Source: Candidatus Olsenella pullistercoris
Lineage (GTDB): Bacteria; Actinomycetota; Coriobacteriia; Coriobacteriales; Atopobiaceae
Length of the DNA stretch: 50,651 bases
Assembly (NCBI GenBank): GCA_019116525.1
Contig: DXBM01000045.1
Span: 1 to 50,651 of the forward strand
Direction of reading: 5' to 3'
How positions within the stretch are numbered: the first letter of the stretch is position 1; the number at the start of each line of letters is the position of its first letter. The notes beneath the pieces are model-generated. The model saw nothing but the letters and a program-made list of their open reading frames with translations, was not told the DNA's origin and did not search any database. A program made the translations under genes and the position numbers. Positions 42,007-50,651 of this stretch are shown one piece after another.

Positions 42007-42912
42007 ATGTACGAAGACATCATCACCGTCTCGACCGTCACGCTGAGGCCCATGTGGGGGCAGAAGGAGCGCAACCTCAATCGCATCATGGGATACATGA
42101 GAGCTGCGGCAAAGAGGGGCTCTGACCTTGTGGTCTTCCCCGAGATGGCGCTCACCGGATATGATGACGAGCCTGGCGTGCCCGTTGCAGAGAAGATGCA
42201 GCACAAGCTCGCCGAGACGGTTCCCGGCCCCGCCACGGACGCCGTTGCCTCGCTCGCTAAGGAGCTCGGGCTCTACGTTGTCATGGGCATGCCGGTGCGC
42301 GATGATGACAACTCCGAGACCGTCTACAACGGCCTCGCGGTTTTCTCGCCCGAGGGGCTGGTGGGAAGCTACCACAAGATGCACCTGCCCGCGCCGGAGC
42401 CCAACTGGGCGACGCGCGGTGACAGGCCCTTCATCATGGAGACCCCGTGGGGGCCCGTGGGGTGCGGCATCTGCTACGACACCTACTGTTTCCCGGAGCT
42501 GATGGACTACTACGTGGCCAAGGGCTGCCGGCTCTACGTCAACTCCACCGCGCTTGCGCACTGCCACGGCAGGCACCTCGGTGACTCCACGCTCCAGGCG
42601 GCAACGGTCCGAGAGGGCATCTTCATCGTCTCCTCCAACCTGGGTGGCCTCGACGTGGACAACTACTTCTGGGGCGGCTCCTCCATCTTGGGGCCCGGCG
42701 CGGACACGTGGTCGCCGCACTACTACGCGGGCATGCCCTTCACGGCGGAGGGTGCCGACGAGGAGGCTCTCTATACCGCGACCATCGACCTCGCGCTCGC
42801 CACGCGCATGCTCTATACGCACAACCCCGCCGTCGACGGGACCGACTGGCGACCCGACAAGTACGTTGGGCTGTTCGAGGACGTCCTCGCCGACGAGAGC
42901 TTTGGTCAGTAG
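42007..42912 (+). CDS. Carbon-nitrogen hydrolase (nitrilase superfamily)
   Basis: A 301-residue amidase-type enzyme. The catalytic triad is E46 (FPEMALTGY), K124 (YHKMHLP) and C156 (GICYDTYCFPE). Members hydrolyse amide or nitrile C-N bonds in small molecules such as N-carbamoyl amino acids, omega-amides or polyamine precursors. The segment STALAHCHGRHLGDSTLQA lacks the signature of known groups. The substrate is not clear. The ATG at 42007 follows GAGAGGGG; the longer frame from 41920 would start just after the htrA terminator without a ribosome site. It is convergent with the next gene, only 8 bp apart. Confidence 0.92.
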   Translation: MYEDIITVSTVTLRPMWGQKERNLNRIMGYMRAAAKRGSDLVVFPEMALTGYDDEPGVPVAEKMQHKLAETVPGPATDAVASLAKELGLYVVMGMPVRDDDNSETVYNGLAVFSPEGLVGSYHKMHLPAPEPNWATRGDRPFIMETPWGPVGCGICYDTYCFPELMDYYVAKGCRLYVNSTALAHCHGRHLGDSTLQAATVREGIFIVSSNLGGLDVDNYFWGGSSILGPGADTWSPHYYAGMPFTAEGADEEALYTATIDLALATRMLYTHNPAVDGTDWRPDKYVGLFEDVLADESFGQ

Positions 42913-42920
42913 CGGCGGGG

Positions 42921-44648
42921 CTACTCCGCCTCGTCGGGCTCGACCGACTCGGTCGGCTCTTCTGGCTGCTCAAGCTTTGCTGCGTCGGCGGCGGCCGCTC
43001 GCGCCTCGTTGAACTTCTCGCGCATCGTGGGGTTCTTGTAGGTGAGCTTTCTGATGGTGAGCTCATCGGCCTTCTTGTTGGCGAGGCGCAGCTGGTTCTC
43101 GGACGAGGTGAGGTTCTCCTTGACCTTCTGGAGGTGGGAGATGGTCTTGTCAATCTCCTCGATGGCTGCCTGGAACTTGCGGCTCGCCGTGTCGTAGTTC
43201 TTGCCGAAGCCGTCCTTGAACTTCTCGAGCGCGGTCTCGAAGTTGGTGACGTCGATGTTTTGCTGGCGCACCTCGGCGAGCTCGCGCCGGTAGGCGTGCG
43301 CGTTCTCCGCGGCGTTTCTCAGCAGCGTGATCATGGGGATGAAGAACTGCGGACGGATGACGTACATCTTCTCGTACTCATAGGACACGTCCACGATGCC
43401 AGAGTTGTAGAGCTCGCTCTCTGGCTCGAGCATTGAGACGAGCACCGCGTACTCGCAGTTCTTGTTGCGACGGTCCTGGTCGAGCTTCTTGAAGAAGTCC
43501 GCGTTCTTGTGACGGCTCGTGGCAGCCGAGGCATCGTCCTCGTTCTTCATCTCGAACATGATGGAGACGACCTCGACGCCCTCGTCGTCAACCTCGCGGA
43601 AGACGTAGTCTCCCTTCGAGCCGCCCACGACCTCGTTGTCCTTGTGGAACTCGGCGCCGCGGAACCCCAGCGAGCGCCAGCGGTTGAACTCCATCTCGCA
43701 GTGCTGCTCGAGCGTCTCTCCGATGAGCTTGGTGGAGAGGCGCGCCCGCTGGTTGCGCAGGCGCTCGATCTCGTCCTCGCGGTCGCGAATTGTCTGGTCC
43801 TTGAAGCGCTCCTGTTCTGCCATCTGTTGGCGCAGCGAGGCCTCAATCTGCTCGCGCTCGAGCTTGGCGGCGCGCAGGTCCCCCTCGAGCGCGACGAGGC
43901 GCTCACCCTGCTCGCCGGTGGCCTTGCTCACCGCAAGGGCCTTCTCCGTCACGAAGGCAGACTCGCGGGCCTTGAGCTGGGCCTCGAGCTCGGAGACCCG
44001 ACGCTGCTGCTCGAGCTTGGCGGCCCGCAGGTCTCCCTCGAGCTCGGCGATGCGCTTTTCCTGGGCATCCGTGGCCTCGCTCACCGCGAGGGCCTTCTCG
44101 GCGGAAAAGGCAGACTCACGAGCCTTGATCTGAGCCTCGAGCTCGGCGACGCGACGGTCGCGATCGGCGAGCTCCGAGGCCCCCTTCGTGGCCGCCTCGC
44201 TGAGCGCCCGCTCCTGCGCCGCCCCAGCCTCGAGCAGGGCACGCTGCTGCTCGGCGATCTTCTGGTCGCGCTCGGCGATTGCTTGCGTGAGCTCTCGCTC
44301 CACCGTTGCGCGCGCGAGCGCAACGGCGTCCGCGCCCTTCTCGACCTCGGCGCGCAGCCGAACAAGCTCCTCGTCCTTCTTGGCGGAGGCCTCACGCGCC
44401 CCGGCCAGCTCCTTGCTTAGCCTCCCCTGCAGCTCCTCGCGCTCGCGTGCGGCAAGCTCCTGCGCCTCCTGGCGCGCCTGTGCCACGGCGGCCTCGACGG
44501 CGCTCGCGCGCTCGCGCTCCGCCATCTGCTCGCGCGCCTCGAGCTCGCGCGTGAACTCCGCGTCACGCACCTGTCGCACGATCTGTGCGTACTCCGTCTC
44601 GTCTACCTGGAACACCTCGCCGCAGTGCGGGCATCTAATCTCAGCCAT
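42921..44648 (-). CDS. DUF2130 protein with long coiled coil
   Basis: A 575-residue protein. It starts with a zinc-ribbon-like CPHCGEVF. A charged coiled coil covers about residues 30-310, with an internal duplication: VAELEAQIKARESAFSAEKA and VSELEAQLKARESAFVTEKA recur about 49 residues apart. The DUF2130 domain (about 310-520) has D347 (GSKGDYVF) and the E366-x-K368 pair (FEMKN), resembling the D...ExK site of restriction-like nucleases; this is inference. DUF2130 proteins are widespread and often near defence or DNA genes, without an established function. The ATG at 44648 follows GAAGGAC. It lies between the nitrilase and dxs genes. Confidence 0.88.
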   Translation of the reverse strand: MAEIRCPHCGEVFQVDETEYAQIVRQVRDAEFTRELEAREQMAERERASAVEAAVAQARQEAQELAAREREELQGRLSKELAGAREASAKKDEELVRLRAEVEKGADAVALARATVERELTQAIAERDQKIAEQQRALLEAGAAQERALSEAATKGASELADRDRRVAELEAQIKARESAFSAEKALAVSEATDAQEKRIAELEGDLRAAKLEQQRRVSELEAQLKARESAFVTEKALAVSKATGEQGERLVALEGDLRAAKLEREQIEASLRQQMAEQERFKDQTIRDREDEIERLRNQRARLSTKLIGETLEQHCEMEFNRWRSLGFRGAEFHKDNEVVGGSKGDYVFREVDDEGVEVVSIMFEMKNEDDASAATSRHKNADFFKKLDQDRRNKNCEYAVLVSMLEPESELYNSGIVDVSYEYEKMYVIRPQFFIPMITLLRNAAENAHAYRRELAEVRQQNIDVTNFETALEKFKDGFGKNYDTASRKFQAAIEEIDKTISHLQKVKENLTSSENQLRLANKKADELTIRKLTYKNPTMREKFNEARAAAADAAKLEQPEEPTESVEPDEAE

Positions 44649-44722
44649 GGGGCTCTCCGTCCTTCTCGACTCGTGACCAGCTTACTCGCACCACCGGACA
44701 ATAATTGGCGAGAAGTGCGTGC

Positions 44723-44761
44723 GCCGCCCGCCCGGGGCTTATCGCGCTCGCGCCGGGCGGC
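44723..44761 (-). terminator. dxs terminator hairpin
   Basis: GCCGCCCG pairs with CGGGCGGC across a 23-nt loop, at and after the dxs stop on the minus strand. Confidence 0.6.
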
Positions 44762-46530
44762 TAGCGCTTGAGCGCGGCGAGGGCGTCGGCGGCGATGCCC
44801 TCGGCCGTCATGCCGCAGCTGGCGAGAAGGTCGCGGGGGTCGTAGCGGTCGACAAAGGCGCGCGGCAGCCCGTGGCAGAGCACGCGCGCGTCCCCCGCGG
44901 CGAGCGCCTGAGCGCAGCGCTCGCCGAAGCCGCCGTCGAGGATGCCGTCCTCAATCGTGACCACCACGCGGTGGTCCGCCGCGAGACGGGCGAGGGAGCC
45001 CTCGTCCGGCGCGGTGGCAAGGCGCGGGTTCACGAGGGTCGCATCAACGCCGGAGCGCCCGAGCTCGTCCACGACGGCCTCGCCGAGGGGGAAGGCGTCC
45101 CCGAGCGCGAGCACCGCGACGTCCGAGCCCTCTCGCACGACCTCCCAGCCCCGCTCGTAGCTCTCGGGGCGCGCGAAGTCCGGGCGCGACTCAACGCCGG
45201 CGACCGGCACGCGGATGGCGACGGGGCCGCCCTCGTGGCCGATGGACCAGGAGAGCATGTCGAGGTACTCCTCGATGCAGGTGGGGGCGAGGTAGGTGAG
45301 CCCCGGCATGGTCCCGAGCATCGGGATATCAAAGAATCCGAGGTGGGTGACGTCGTTGGTGCCAAAGGCGGACGCGCCGAACACGAGGATCGTGGCGCTT
45401 GCCGCGTTGAGGCACAGGTCGTGCCAGAGCTGGTCGTAGGCGCGCTGAAGGAAGGTCGAGTAGATGCCGAGCACCGGGTGCGCGCCCGCGCGGGCAAGCC
45501 CGGTAACGAAGCTCACGGCGTGCTCCTCGGCGATGCCCACGTCCACGAACTGCCTGCCCGCCTGTGCGCGCAGGCGGGGGGTGAACCCCATGATGTAGGG
45601 GGTCGCGGCGCTCACGGCGATAAGGCTCGGGTCCGTCCTCATCCAGTCGAGCAGCAGGGCCCCGGTGACGTTGGCGTAGTTCTCGTCGACGAGGCTCGTC
45701 GAGGTGGCGCCGGCCTCGGGCTCGCCGCTCGCGGGGTCGAAGGGCGCCGCGTGGTGCCAGCGCTCGGGGTTTGAGCTTGCGGGCGCGTAGCCGTGGCCCT
45801 TCTCGGTGTGGACATGGAGGACGACGGGGTGATCGGTCCCCCTGAGGTCGCGCAGGGCCGCCTCGAGGGCCGCCTCGTCGTGGCCCTCCTCGAGGTAGCG
45901 GTAGTCGAGGCCGAGCGAGCGGAAGACGTTGTGGGGGCTTGCCCCCCGCGTGGCGCGCAGCTCAGCGAGGTTGCGGTAGATGCCGCCGTGGTTGGGCGCG
46001 ATCGACCACTCGTTGTCGTTGACCACGATGATGAGGCCGCCTCCGAGCTCAGCGGCGTTGTCGAGGCCCTCGAAGGCGAGCCCGCCCGACAGCGAGCCGT
46101 CGCCGATGACCGCCACCACGTCGTAGCTCTCGCCGGCGAGCTCGCGCGCGGTGACGAGGCCGCAGGCGACGCTCAGCGAGGTGGAGGTGTGCCCCATCGA
46201 GAGGAGGTCGTGCTCTGACTCGGAGGGGCTCGAGAAGCCGGAGACCTCGTCGTAGCGGCTCGGATCGAGGAAGGCCTGCGCGCGCCCGGTGAGCATCTTG
46301 TGGGCGTAGGTCTGATGGGAGACGTCGAAGACGATCTTGTCGCGCGGGGAGTCGAACACGCGGTGAAGCGCCACGGTGAGCTCGACGACCGCGAGGTTGG
46401 ACGCGACATGGCCGCCCACGACGGCGGAGCTCTCCACGATGGCCGCACGGAGCTCGTCGCAGAGTCCCTCGATGGCCTCGGCGGGCAGGGAGCGCACGTC
46501 GGCGGGAGCGCTGATGTTCTCCAGATACAC
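44761..46530 (-). CDS. dxs: 1-deoxy-D-xylulose-5-phosphate synthase
   Basis: A 589-residue thiamine-diphosphate enzyme, the first step of the MEP isoprenoid pathway, joining pyruvate and glyceraldehyde-3-phosphate. The ThDP-binding part has GDGSLSGGLAFEGLDNAAE and VNDNEWSIA, and the transketolase middle has VDVGIAEEHAVSFVTGLA and IYSTFLQRAYDQLWHD. It is shorter than the usual 610-640 residues. The start GTG at 46530 (VYLENISAPAD, as in family members) follows GGAGGGGG; GTG 46548 is an alternative. No other MEP gene is nearby. It is divergent from the DegV gene. Confidence 0.94.
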   Translation of the reverse strand: MYLENISAPADVRSLPAEAIEGLCDELRAAIVESSAVVGGHVASNLAVVELTVALHRVFDSPRDKIVFDVSHQTYAHKMLTGRAQAFLDPSRYDEVSGFSSPSESEHDLLSMGHTSTSLSVACGLVTARELAGESYDVVAVIGDGSLSGGLAFEGLDNAAELGGGLIIVVNDNEWSIAPNHGGIYRNLAELRATRGASPHNVFRSLGLDYRYLEEGHDEAALEAALRDLRGTDHPVVLHVHTEKGHGYAPASSNPERWHHAAPFDPASGEPEAGATSTSLVDENYANVTGALLLDWMRTDPSLIAVSAATPYIMGFTPRLRAQAGRQFVDVGIAEEHAVSFVTGLARAGAHPVLGIYSTFLQRAYDQLWHDLCLNAASATILVFGASAFGTNDVTHLGFFDIPMLGTMPGLTYLAPTCIEEYLDMLSWSIGHEGGPVAIRVPVAGVESRPDFARPESYERGWEVVREGSDVAVLALGDAFPLGEAVVDELGRSGVDATLVNPRLATAPDEGSLARLAADHRVVVTIEDGILDGGFGERCAQALAAGDARVLCHGLPRAFVDRYDPRDLLASCGMTAEGIAADALAALKR

Positions 46531-46742
46531 GGCGCCCCCCTCCGACACGCACGAGCTTGCATAAACGTTGCGATTTCATAGCATCTCACATTTTCTGCCG
46601 AGAGTTGTGTCGCGTCTGCGGAAACGGCGCGCGGCAACGGTAAGCGGGCGGCGGTCGCATGGCGCTCGCGTTTGCGTAAACTGAGAGGGCGCGCTCCGCG
46701 CCTCGCCGCCCGGGCGCGGCGCCCGACCCCAAGGAGGACCCC

Positions 46743-47597
46743 ATGGGACGAATCTTCATCACGGCCGAGACGGGCTGCGACGTGCCGGCGGCCGAGGCAG
46801 AGCGGCTGGGGGTCACCCTTGTGCCCATGCACGTGAGCATCGGCGACAGGACCGTTGACGACGGCACCGTCTCGCCCGCCGAGATGCTCGAGCAGTGCCG
46901 CCAGCTCGGCGTGCTGCCGCGCACGAGCGGGTGCGTGCCGGCCGACTTCACGGCTGCCTTCGACCGTCTCCATGCAGAGGACCCCGAGGCAGAGATCCTG
47001 CACGTTGCCTACTCGGCGGTCACGACGTGCTCGCTCGAGTCGGCGATCGCTGCATCCGAGGGGCGCGACTACGTGCTCACGATGGACACCCAGCATGTGA
47101 CCGTGGGTCAGGGCCTCATTGTCCGTGAGACGGCCGCCTGGGTGCGCGAGCACCCCGAGGCAACGGCCGAGCAGGCGCGCGACTTCGCCGTGGGGCTGGC
47201 GTCGCGCGTGCGCATGGCGTTTCTCCCCGGCGACCTTGGCTACCTGCGCGCGGGCGGGCGCCTCTCCAACGTGGCGTTCCTTGGCGCCACGCTGCTCAAG
47301 ATCAAGCCCGTGGTGGAGCTCGTGGACGGCAGGCTCGTGGCAACCAAGAAGCTGCGCGGCTCCATGTCCTCTGCTGCCGTGGCGCTCATCGACTACCTGG
47401 CGCTGCGCGAGGCGTTCGAGCCGGGGCGCATCGTCTTCGTGAAGAGCCCGGGCCTGCCCGAGCAGGTGCAGCAGCTCGCGAGCGACCACGCGCGCGAGCT
47501 GGGCTTCGAGCGCGTCGAGTGGTACGACACGGGCGACGTGATCACCTCTCACTGCGGACCGGGTGCGCTCGGCGTCGCCCTTGTCGCCAAGGAGTAG
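46743..47597 (+). CDS. DegV-family fatty-acid-binding protein
   Basis: A 284-residue DegV protein. The N-terminal lobe starts IFITAETGCDVPAAEAERLG with the ligand-contact region RTSGCVPADF. The C-terminal lobe has DLGYLRAGGRLSNVAFLGATLLKIKPVVELVDGRL, the hallmark of the family, and ends CGPGALGVALVAKE. DegV/FakB proteins bind a fatty acid and hand it to FakA kinase. The usual TTSQP-like word is replaced by RTSGC, so substrate preference may differ. The ATG at 46743 follows AAGGAGGA. No fakA is nearby. Confidence 0.93.
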   Translation: MGRIFITAETGCDVPAAEAERLGVTLVPMHVSIGDRTVDDGTVSPAEMLEQCRQLGVLPRTSGCVPADFTAAFDRLHAEDPEAEILHVAYSAVTTCSLESAIAASEGRDYVLTMDTQHVTVGQGLIVRETAAWVREHPEATAEQARDFAVGLASRVRMAFLPGDLGYLRAGGRLSNVAFLGATLLKIKPVVELVDGRLVATKKLRGSMSSAAVALIDYLALREAFEPGRIVFVKSPGLPEQVQQLASDHARELGFERVEWYDTGDVITSHCGPGALGVALVAKE

Positions 47598-47617
47598 CCC
47601 CGCTCGCACCTGACAGT

Positions 47618-47686
47618 GCCCCACTTGTACCAGGTACAAATGGGTCAACACACTGTCGCCCCACTTGTACCTGGTACAAGTGGGGC
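47618..47686 (-). repeat. 69-bp double-palindrome element, copy 2
   Basis: The same element as at 35565-35633 in opposite orientation: an altered palindrome (ending AAATGGGTC) then the exact one with centre T. Reverse-complemented, it differs from copy 1 at about five of 69 positions. It lies between two convergent gene ends. Confidence 0.85.
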
Positions 47687-47696
47687 ACCCTGGGGT

Positions 47697-48632
47697 CTAG
47701 AGCGCGACGAGGTTTCTCGGCGTCTCGCCCTGCGCGTGCCGCCGGAGGTTCTCGGCCGCTATCCCCACGATGTTGTCGAGCGTGACGCTCAGGTGGTACC
47801 AGCCGGACACATGCGGCGTCACGAGCGCGCCCGGCGCGTCCCAGAGCGGGTGGTCTGCGGGCAGCGGCTCCGGGTCGGTCACGTCGAGGGCGGCACCGGC
47901 GAGCCTTCCGGACTCGAGGGCCGCCACGAGGTCCTCCGTCACCACGAGGTCCCCGCGCCCGCCGTTGGCAAAGTAGGCGCCCGGCTTCATGGCCGAGAAG
48001 AACCGCGCGTCGGCGAGCCCGCGCGTCCCGGGCGCGCTCGGCAGGAAGGACGCGACCACGTCGGCCTCGCCGAGCGCCGGTAGGAGGTCCTCCATCGAGA
48101 TGATCTCCTCGAACGGCGGCTGCGCCTCACGGGCTGACCGCCGCACGCCGCGCACCCGCGCGCCCAGCGCGCAGGCGAGCTCGGCGAAGTGCGTCCCGAT
48201 GTCCCCGGCGCCGAGCACGAGTACGCGCGCCCCGCGCAGCGTCGTGACCGTGCCCTCGTCCTCCCACCGGTGGGCGCGCTGGTTGTCCCGGTAGGCGGGC
48301 AGGCGCTTCATCATCGAGAGGACCATGGCGAGCATGTGCTCAGAGACCGCCTGGCCGTAGGCGCCCGAGGCGCAGGCGAGCTGCGCGCCCGCGGGCATCG
48401 TGCCGGCGGCGGCGTACTTGTCGTAGCCAGCCGAGTTGAGCTGCAGGAGCCTCAGGCGCCGCGCGAGCCGCAGGCGCTCGGGCTCCAGGTTGCCGATGAT
48501 GACCTCGGCCTCGCCGACCTGCTCGTCGGTGACGTCCTCGGGGCTTGCGTAGACGATGCGCGCCCCGGGCGCCGCCTCCTCGAGCAGGGCGCGGTGGCGG
48601 GGCTGGACGGGCAGCAGCACGAGCACGTTCAT
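47697..48632 (-). CDS. D-2-hydroxyacid dehydrogenase, NAD-dependent
   Basis: A 311-residue dehydrogenase of the D-isomer family. The NAD site is VLVLGAGDIGTHFAELACAL. The catalytic Arg is in ANGGRGDLV, the Glu in DVTDPEPLP and the His in VTPHVSGW. Substrates in this family include 2-oxoacids and phosphorylated sugar acids; the sequence does not decide. The ATG at 48632 follows GGAGG. It is divergent from the FeoA-FeoB fusion gene. The 3' end is 10 bp from the double-palindrome element. Confidence 0.93.
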   Translation of the reverse strand: MNVLVLLPVQPRHRALLEEAAPGARIVYASPEDVTDEQVGEAEVIIGNLEPERLRLARRLRLLQLNSAGYDKYAAAGTMPAGAQLACASGAYGQAVSEHMLAMVLSMMKRLPAYRDNQRAHRWEDEGTVTTLRGARVLVLGAGDIGTHFAELACALGARVRGVRRSAREAQPPFEEIISMEDLLPALGEADVVASFLPSAPGTRGLADARFFSAMKPGAYFANGGRGDLVVTEDLVAALESGRLAGAALDVTDPEPLPADHPLWDAPGALVTPHVSGWYHLSVTLDNIVGIAAENLRRHAQGETPRNLVAL

Positions 48633-48687
48633 GAGGCCTCCTCTGTCGACTGCCCCCATTCTAGCGCCCGCTCGGGCCCGCCCGTCC

Positions 48688-48718
48688 TTGTCGCCCCGTG
48701 CCCGCGAGGGGCTACAAT
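48688..48718 (+). promoter_or_regulatory. Probable promoter of the FeoA-FeoB fusion gene
   Basis: TACAAT (48713-48718) is a good -10; the best -35 is TTGTCG, with a long 19-bp spacer. No iron-box-like site was found nearby, unlike at the other feoB. Confidence 0.4.
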
Positions 48719-48751
48719 TGCCTCCGGACAGAAGCGCGAGGGAGGGTCTGC

Positions 48752-50651
48752 ATGAACCTGGACGAGCTCGAGATTGGCAAGGACGCCGTCGTCGCGTCGG
48801 TTGACTGCGACGAGCCGTCGCTGCGCCAGCACATCCTCGACATGGGCCTCACGCCGGGGGTGGAGGTCACGCTCATGAAGCGCGCCCCCATGGGGGACCC
48901 GCTCGAGGTTCGCGTGCGAGGCTACGAGCTCACGCTGCGCCGCGCGGACGCTGCCCACATCGCGCTCACCCAGGTGCATGACATGCACGACCTCCCGCAG
49001 GGCCGCGAGCGCCTCGAGGCCTCGCCGCACCCTGCCATCGGCGAGAAGTACGCGCCGCGCGCCGCCGGCAAGGCGATTCCCGAGGGCCGCCCGCTGAGCC
49101 TCGCCCTGGCCGGCAACCAAAACTGCGGCAAGACCACGCTCTTCAACGCGCTCACGGGCTCCAACCAGCATGTGGGCAACTTCCCCGGGGTGACCGTCGA
49201 CCGCAAGGACGGCCAGGTCAAGGGCCATCCCGAGGTCACGGTGACAGACCTTCCGGGCATCTACTCGCTCTCTCCGTACACGAGCGAGGAGGTGGTCTCC
49301 CGTCGCTTTATCCTCGAGGACGACCCGGATGCGATTATCGACATCGTGGACGCCACCAACATCGAGCGCAACCTCTACCTGACGCTCCAGCTCATGGAGC
49401 TGGACCGTCCGATGGTTCTCGCGCTCAACATGATGGACGAGCTCACGGCCAACGGCGGCACGGTGAGCGTGAACCGGCTCGAGGCGGCGCTCGGGATCCC
49501 CGTGGTGCCGATCTCTGCGGCGCGCGAGGAGGGCATCTCCGAGCTCGTGGAGCACGTGCTGCACGTGGCGCGCTTCCGCGAGCATCCCGGCCGCGTGGAC
49601 TTCTGCGCCGCCGACGGGCCGGACGGCGGCGCCCTGCACCGCTGCATCCACGGCATCTGCCACATCATCGAGGATCACGCTGCCGCGGCGGGCCTACCCG
49701 TGCGCTTTGCGGCGACCAAGCTCATTGAGGGCGACCGGCTCGTCATGGACGCCCTCGCCCTCCAGGACAACGAGCTCGACGCCGTGGAGCACATCATCAG
49801 CCAGATGGAGGAGGAGTCCGGGCGCGACCGCATGGCTGCCCTGGCTGACATGCGTTTCTCGTTCATCGAGGGCGTCTGCGCGGAGTGCGTGGTCAAGCCG
49901 CGCGAGAATCGCGAGCACGCCCGCTCGGTGGCCGCCGATCGAGTCCTCACCGGAAAGTACACGGCCATCCCCGTCTTTGTCGGCATCATGGCGCTCGTCT
50001 TCTGGCTCACCTTCGACGTCATTGGCCAGCGGCTCTCCGACCTTCTCGACCTGGGCATCCAGTGGGTGACGGCCCAGGTGGACGCCGCGCTCACCGCCTT
50101 CGGGCTCAACCCGGTGGTGCACAGCCTCGTGATCGACGGCGTCTTTGCCGGGGTGGGCAGCGTCCTCAGCTTCCTTCCGATCATCGTGGTGCTCTTCATC
50201 CTGCTCTCCATCCTCGAGGACTCCGGCTACATGGCGCGCGTGGCCTTTGTGATGGACAAGCTGCTGCGGCGCCTCGGCCTCTCCGGGCGGAGCTTCGTGC
50301 CGATGCTCATCGGCTTCGGCTGCTCGGTGCCGGCCATCATGGCCACGCGCACCCTGCCCTCCGAGCACGACCGCAAGATGACGGTCATGCTGACGCCGTT
50401 TATGAGCTGTTCTGCCAAGCTGCCGGTCTACGCCCTCTTCGCGGGGGCGTTCTTCCCCGAGGCGGCGCCCGCCGTCATGCTCGCGATGTATGTCATGGGC
50501 ATGGTCGTGGGCGTGGCGGTGGCGCTCATCCTCAAGGGGACGGCCTTCCGCGGCGATCCGGTCCCCTTTGTGATGGAGCTCCCCAACTACCGCCTGCCCT
50601 CGGCGGTGACGACGCTCCGTTTGGCGTGGGATAAGGCCAAGGGTTTCGCCA
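48752..50651 (+). CDS. feoB: FeoA-FeoB fusion, ferrous iron transporter (3' end cut by window)
   Basis: An open frame of 633 codons with no stop before the window end. Residues 1-75 are a FeoA domain (LRQHILDMGLTPGVEVTLMKR, then VRGYELTLRRADA). After a linker, the FeoB GTPase starts at about residue 112: GNQNCGKTT as G1, DLPGIYSLSPYT as G3 and LNMMDE as G4. The membrane part follows (YMARVAFVMDKLLRRLGLSG, FVPMLIGFGCSVPAIMA). It lacks the long insert of the FeoB at 22924 and differs widely from it, so the two are separate systems. The ATG at 48752 follows GAGGGAGGG. The second Gate domain is not visible. Confidence 0.95.
   Translation, partial: MNLDELEIGKDAVVASVDCDEPSLRQHILDMGLTPGVEVTLMKRAPMGDPLEVRVRGYELTLRRADAAHIALTQVHDMHDLPQGRERLEASPHPAIGEKYAPRAAGKAIPEGRPLSLALAGNQNCGKTTLFNALTGSNQHVGNFPGVTVDRKDGQVKGHPEVTVTDLPGIYSLSPYTSEEVVSRRFILEDDPDAIIDIVDATNIERNLYLTLQLMELDRPMVLALNMMDELTANGGTVSVNRLEAALGIPVVPISAAREEGISELVEHVLHVARFREHPGRVDFCAADGPDGGALHRCIHGICHIIEDHAAAAGLPVRFAATKLIEGDRLVMDALALQDNELDAVEHIISQMEEESGRDRMAALADMRFSFIEGVCAECVVKPRENREHARSVAADRVLTGKYTAIPVFVGIMALVFWLTFDVIGQRLSDLLDLGIQWVTAQVDAALTAFGLNPVVHSLVIDGVFAGVGSVLSFLPIIVVLFILLSILEDSGYMARVAFVMDKLLRRLGLSGRSFVPMLIGFGCSVPAIMATRTLPSEHDRKMTVMLTPFMSCSAKLPVYALFAGAFFPEAAPAVMLAMYVMGMVVGVAVALILKGTAFRGDPVPFVMELPNYRLPSAVTTLRLAWDKAKGFA

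Overview
The window is about 50.6 kb of high-GC DNA, densely coded on both strands. GTG and TTG starts are common and the ribosome sites are AGAAGG/GGAGG-like. The gene content points to an anaerobic or microaerophilic actinobacterium of the class Coriobacteriia (Olsenella/Atopobium-like): two Feo iron uptake systems, FeoB-associated Cys-rich proteins, IdeR/DtxR-like operators, a polar amino-acid ABC importer, DXS, Ppc and AspS. The genus is an inference; there is no rRNA or tRNA gene to anchor it.

Layout. 1-2300: end of a BceAB-type ABC system. 2454-4221: a stand-alone PTS EIIA, a small unknown protein and a HAD phosphatase. 4296-5277: two paralogous XRE regulators around a MITE-like element. 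5504-8267: aspS and an AqpZ-type aquaporin. 8487-12453: a solute-binding lipoprotein and a 1044-aa protein joining two Cache-like sensor modules to an MscS channel. 12593-16171: a heterodimeric ABC exporter ending at a perfect 64-bp palindrome. 16305-21679: flavodoxin-fold oxidoreductase, flippase-like protein and ppc. 22281-26045: feoA-feoA-feoB plus a Cys-rich/HMA fusion. 26079-27761: a Phd/PIN toxin-antitoxin pair and a ZIP metal transporter. 27764-27978: a possible metal-regulated small RNA. 27958-31755: a membrane Ser/Thr kinase, a stalked membrane protein and a divergent FHA protein. 31874-34066: lipoprotein, gpmA and a second FeoB-associated Cys-rich protein. 34167-39915: a glutamine-synthetase-like protein lacking most metal ligands, an amino-acid ABC importer and an atypical OmpR-type regulator. 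40447-48632: HtrA, nitrilase-family amidase, DUF2130 protein, DXS, DegV and a D-2-hydroxyacid dehydrogenase. 48752-end: a FeoA-FeoB fusion cut by the window edge.

Iron and metals are the strongest theme: two Feo systems, two Cys-rich accessory proteins, a ZIP transporter and three IdeR/DtxR-like sites, one of them placed to control a short terminator-ended transcript. A second theme is signalling: kinase plus FHA, Cache plus MscS, and an orphan response regulator.

The intergenic DNA is unusually rich in structured repeats. There are three copies of a 60-62 bp hairpin with changing stems but fixed loops, two loci of 42-bp-periodic motifs in facing orientation, two copies of a 69-bp double palindrome, two short elements with perfect terminal inverted repeats, and a perfect 64-bp palindrome. 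No CRISPR array, insertion sequence with a transposase, tRNA or rRNA gene was seen.
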